This document shows positions 61,747 through 64,000 of a stretch of DNA of 64,000 bases, piece by piece (within the stretch, counting starts at the first letter, position 1; every line of letters starts with the position of its first letter). The DNA is from Streptomyces sp. CBMA291 (GTDB lineage Bacteria > Actinomycetota > Actinomycetes > Streptomycetales > Streptomycetaceae), in assembly GCF_014596525.1 (NCBI RefSeq), contig NZ_MSJP01000047.1, forward strand, positions 22,726-86,725, read 5' to 3'. A model generated the notes under the pieces. The model searched no databases, was not told the origin of the DNA, and was given only the letters and a program-made list of their open reading frames with translations. Both the position numbers and the translations under genes were made by a program.

Positions 61747-61801
61747 GCGGTGGGTGTGGGATTTGAACCCACGGTGACTCGCGCCACGACGGTTTTCAAG
61801 A
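61747..61801. repeat. att copy C: 3' part of the intact tRNA-Ser(TGA)
   Basis: 55 bp identical to copies A and B. It continues into the rest of the tRNA, so this is the end where the element rebuilt the gene. Confidence 0.93.
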
Positions 61802-61832
61802 CCGTTCCCTTAGGCCGCTCGGGCAACCCACC
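61748..61832 (-). tRNA. tRNA-Ser(TGA), integration target
   Basis: 85 nt on the reverse strand. Acceptor GGTGGGT / ACCCACC, anticodon loop CTTGAAA (anticodon TGA), long variable arm, T-loop GGTTCAAATCC. Confidence 0.96.
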
Positions 61833-61860
61833 TCTGCCCGTCCCGCCTGGGGCAGGGCGG

Positions 61861-62532
61861 CTACAGCCTACCGGCCCTGTCGGTGGTGCGGGGGCCTCGG
61901 TCCGTGCCGGGGGCGCCGAGTACCACGCCGCGTTCGGCGTAGAAGCGCTCGAACTCGGGCCACGGGACCCGGGCGAACTCCTGCGACAGGCCGTGGAAGC
62001 CCGAGGGGTTGTGGATGATCACGTGGTCCTCGGTGGCTCCGACGGCCAGGACCAAGTGCCCTCCCCGCGCCGGGGGTACGAGGTGCGGCTCCCTGATGGA
62101 GGGGTGCACCGAGAGGATCGGCAGCCTTCCGGCGGCGAGCAGGGCCGGGATCTCGTCCGCCGGCAGTCGGGGGCGCGACTCGGCGTGAAGGCCCCAGCGG
62201 TTCGTCGCGTACGTGGCGAAGGGGGCGTAGATCAGACCGTCCAGCCCGTCCTCGCGCTTCACATAGGCTCCGGCCTCGACGCACTCGGCAGCGAGTTCGA
62301 GGGGTGCGGGGGCCGTATCGAGCCAGTACGTGAGCGCCATGCGGAGGCACGCGACGCCGCACAGGCGCCAGGACCACCACTCGTACTCCTCCGGCGTCTT
62401 CGCCCCGTATGCGGCCCACAGCGGGTCGTCCGCCGCCCGCAGCCCACCCGAGACGATCTCGCGCACCAGCCGGGGCGACGCCCACTGGGCGAAGTAGGGG
62501 ACGGAACTGACGATCAGGGAGCCATCGGTCAC
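61861..62532 (-). CDS. C39-like papain-fold peptidase family protein
   Basis: 223 residues, GTG start at 62532. Begins SLIVSSVPYFAQWASPRLVR, with WRLCGVACLRMALTYWLDTA (catalytic-type Cys before a helix) and GGHLVLAVGATEDHVIIHNP (His then Asn/Asp), the order of C39 peptidase-like domains. No signal peptide or ABC transporter domain, so not a bacteriocin exporter; stand-alone cytoplasmic C39-like proteins are common in Streptomyces. It originally flanked the tRNA on the chromosomal side. Confidence 0.83.
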   Translation of the reverse strand: MTDGSLIVSSVPYFAQWASPRLVREIVSGGLRAADDPLWAAYGAKTPEEYEWWSWRLCGVACLRMALTYWLDTAPAPLELAAECVEAGAYVKREDGLDGLIYAPFATYATNRWGLHAESRPRLPADEIPALLAAGRLPILSVHPSIREPHLVPPARGGHLVLAVGATEDHVIIHNPSGFHGLSQEFARVPWPEFERFYAERGVVLGAPGTDRGPRTTDRAGRL

Positions 62533-62629
62533 AGTCCCTCAGTCTGCCGCACGCGCCCGCCGCCCCGCCGGTCGGCCAACGCCGGGGAAACGGCAGCCGG
62601 GTCGGCGCGCGAGGGTGGGGTCCGCGAGC

Positions 62630-62666
62630 CGGAAGGGGCGCCCCCGCTGCGGGTGCGCCCCTTCCG
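62630..62666. terminator. Hairpin between convergent or adjacent units
   Basis: CGGAAGGGGCGC / GCGCCCCTTCCG 12-bp stem. Confidence 0.65.
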
Positions 62667-62679
62667 ATCGGTACCTCTG

Positions 62680-62877
62680 CCGTCCGGACGGGCGGTCCAC
62701 TGTCCGTACGAGCGGTCAGCTGTCCGGACGAGCGGTCGGCTGTCCGCTCGTACGCGCGGAGTCGGCCCTGTCGCGCGTACGCGCTGCTCAGCCGACGTCC
62801 GTACGCGCGCTCAGCCGATGCCCGTCCACACGCTCAGCCGCCGTCCGTACGCGCGCTCAGTCGGCGTCCGTACGCCG
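62680..62877. repeat. Degenerate tandem repeats GTCCGTACGCGCGCTCAGCCG
   Basis: About eight imperfect units of 20-24 bases (GTCCGTACGAGCGGTCAGCT, then GTCCGTACGCGCGCTCAGCC) lie downstream of the HtrA gene. There are no unique spacers and no gene. Confidence 0.7.
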
Positions 62878-64000
62878 TCAGCTGTCGCCCGTGCGCTCGC
62901 CGAGGACCACCGTCGCCTTGGCCGTCTTGCCGTCGCGCTCGTAGGTGATCTCGACCGAGTCGCCCGGCTTGTGGGTCCAGATCTCGCTGATCAGCGTGGG
63001 ACCGCTGTCGATCTGGCGGTCGCCGAAGCCCGTGATCACGTCGCCCGCCTTCAGGCCCGCCTTCGCCGCCGGGCCGTCGGGGGAGACCGAGGGCGAGCCG
63101 CCGGAGCCCTGCGGGGCGATCATGGCGCCGTCGCCCTTCTGGTTCATGTTCACCGTCGCGCCGATCACCGGATACACCGGCTTGCCCGTCTTGATCAGCT
63201 GCTGGGCCACGTTCTTCGCCTGGTTGACCGGGATCGCGAAACCGAGGCCGATCGAGCCCGCCTGCGACTGGCCGAAACCGCTGCTGGTCGACTGGATCGC
63301 CGAGTTGATGCCGATCACCGCGCCACTCGCGTCGAGCAGCGGACCGCCCGAGTTGCCCGGGTTGATCGACGCGTCCGTCTGCAACGCGCTCATGTACGAG
63401 TTGCTGCCGCCCGCGCCGTCGCCCGAGGCCACCGGGCGGTTCTTGGCGCTGATGATGCCCGTCGTCACCGTGTTGGACAGACCGAACGGGGCGCCGATCG
63501 CGATCGTCGAGTCGCCGACCGCCACCTTGTCCGAGTCGCCCAGCGGCAGCGGCTTCAGGCCCTTCGGCGCGTTCGTCAGCTTCAGTACGGCCACGTCGTA
63601 CCCCTGCGCCCGGCCGACGACCTCCGCGTCGTACGACTTTCCGTCCGGGAACGTCACCGAGAGCGTGCCGCCGTCGGCCGCCGACGCCACCACGTGGTTG
63701 TTGGTGACGATGTGGCCCTCCTGGTCGTACACGAAGCCCGTGCCCGTGCCGCCCTCGCCCTGCGGACCGCCGGACTTCGCCTGGATCGTGACCACGCTCG
63801 GCAGCGCCTGCGCCGCGACCGCCGCGACCGTGCCCGGCTCCCGCTTGAAGGACGCCGGGGCCTCGCCGGAGGCGACCGTCGTCGAGCGGGAACCGGTGTC
63901 GCCCCGCTCCGCCGCCCAGTAGCCGATGCCGCCGCCGACACCGCCCGCGACGAGCACCGCGACGAGGGCCACCGCCACGAGGCCTCCGGTCCGCTTGCGC
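62878..64000 (-). CDS. HtrA-type trypsin-like serine protease with PDZ domain, 5' end outside window
   Basis: Partial: the frame stays open past 64000. A transmembrane helix (AVALVAVLVAGGVGGGIGYW) is followed by the protease domain with His in VTNNHVVASAADG, Asp in GYDVAVLKLTNAP and Ser in DASINPGNSGGPLLDASG. One PDZ domain follows (AAKAGLKAGDVITGFGDRQI) and the protein ends VVLGERTGDS. This is the membrane-anchored HtrA/DegP family handling misfolded exported proteins. Upstream, outside the window, there should be a basic or Pro-rich cytoplasmic N-terminus. Confidence 0.93.
   Translation of the reverse strand, partial: RKRTGGLVAVALVAVLVAGGVGGGIGYWAAERGDTGSRSTTVASGEAPASFKREPGTVAAVAAQALPSVVTIQAKSGGPQGEGGTGTGFVYDQEGHIVTNNHVVASAADGGTLSVTFPDGKSYDAEVVGRAQGYDVAVLKLTNAPKGLKPLPLGDSDKVAVGDSTIAIGAPFGLSNTVTTGIISAKNRPVASGDGAGGSNSYMSALQTDASINPGNSGGPLLDASGAVIGINSAIQSTSSGFGQSQAGSIGLGFAIPVNQAKNVAQQLIKTGKPVYPVIGATVNMNQKGDGAMIAPQGSGGSPSVSPDGPAAKAGLKAGDVITGFGDRQIDSGPTLISEIWTHKPGDSVEITYERDGKTAKATVVLGERTGDS

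Larger units (their letters stand above)
53256..61801. mobile_element. 8.5-kb integrative element in tRNA-Ser(TGA)
   Basis: Bounded by att copies B (53256-53310) and C (61747-61801). The integrase gene lies next to the intact tRNA and points toward it. Cargo: coiled-coil membrane protein, NUDIX hydrolase, HTH-TPR regulator, small peptides, JmjC oxygenase, aldo/keto reductase and APH-fold kinase. No replication or conjugation genes are visible, so movement would need help from another element. Confidence 0.85.

Noticed and set aside
62680..62877. Possible CRISPR-like repeat array
   Set aside because: Units are imperfect, contiguous and without unique spacers; no cas genes in the window.

Overview
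The window is high-GC (about 70% or more), with dense genes, GTG starts, AGGAGG-type ribosome binding sites and almost no TTA codons. It also carries parS-like sites (GTTTCACGTGAAAC), a subtilisin-inhibitor gene, a neighbouring pair of SigB/F/G-type sigma genes and tRNA-associated islands. All of this points to the core chromosome arm of a Streptomyces species. The order upp, tRNA deaminase pair, tRNA-Ser, small membrane protein, Dabb protein, sigF-like, sigN-like matches the arrangement I recall from the S. coelicolor SCO4034-SCO4041 area.

Layout. 1-13 kb: a partial secreted M28 peptidase, a HerA-like ATPase, a LytR_C protein, upp, tadA with its partner, tRNA-Ser(CGA), two sporulation-type sigma factors, a repeat-rich lipoprotein and a TetR/hydrolase pair. 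13-28.5 kb: an SDR pseudogene, a large DUF11-repeat exported protein, a MarR/MFS pair with twin operators, an MFS/TetR pair, and a two-component system followed by two glycosyltransferases. 28.6-28.8 kb: four parS-like sites. 28.8-34 kb: an amidohydrolase, DUF2797, Bro-N and PH-domain proteins, a methyltransferase whose end runs into a foreign-looking gene fragment, then tRNA-Arg(ACG) and tRNA-Ser(GCT). 34-43.7 kb: an SSI-type protease inhibitor, a 1430-residue PAS/degenerate-kinase protein, an acyl-CoA ligase, a SigE-family ECF sigma factor and a DUF1906 protein. 43.7-49 kb: a five-gene operon (two acyl-CoA dehydrogenases, a MaoC-OB fold fusion, MaoC, and an Ltp2-like thiolase-fold protein) resembling steroid side-chain shortening sets. 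49-52.3 kb: a macro-domain protein, an MT0933-type antitoxin, and a TIM-barrel protein divergent from a TetR gene.

52.36-61.80 kb is accessory. Three perfect 55-bp copies of the 3' part of tRNA-Ser(TGA) (52362, 53256, 61747) bracket an 8.5-kb integrative element with its tyrosine integrase next to the intact tRNA, plus a 0.9-kb remnant of a related element. The main element carries a small cluster: an HTH/TPR regulator with a TTA codon, a divergent 51-residue peptide gene, a ribosomal-oxygenase-like JmjC enzyme, an overlapping aldo/keto reductase and a convergent APH-fold kinase. This looks like an uncharacterised peptide-modification (RiPP-like) locus and is the most interesting part of the window. 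The right end holds a C39-like protein and a partial HtrA-type protease.

A second theme is a dispersed family of short GC-rich repeats around CCGTACGG / CCCGTAGGGG. They expand inside linkers of many otherwise conserved genes and in intergenic spaces.
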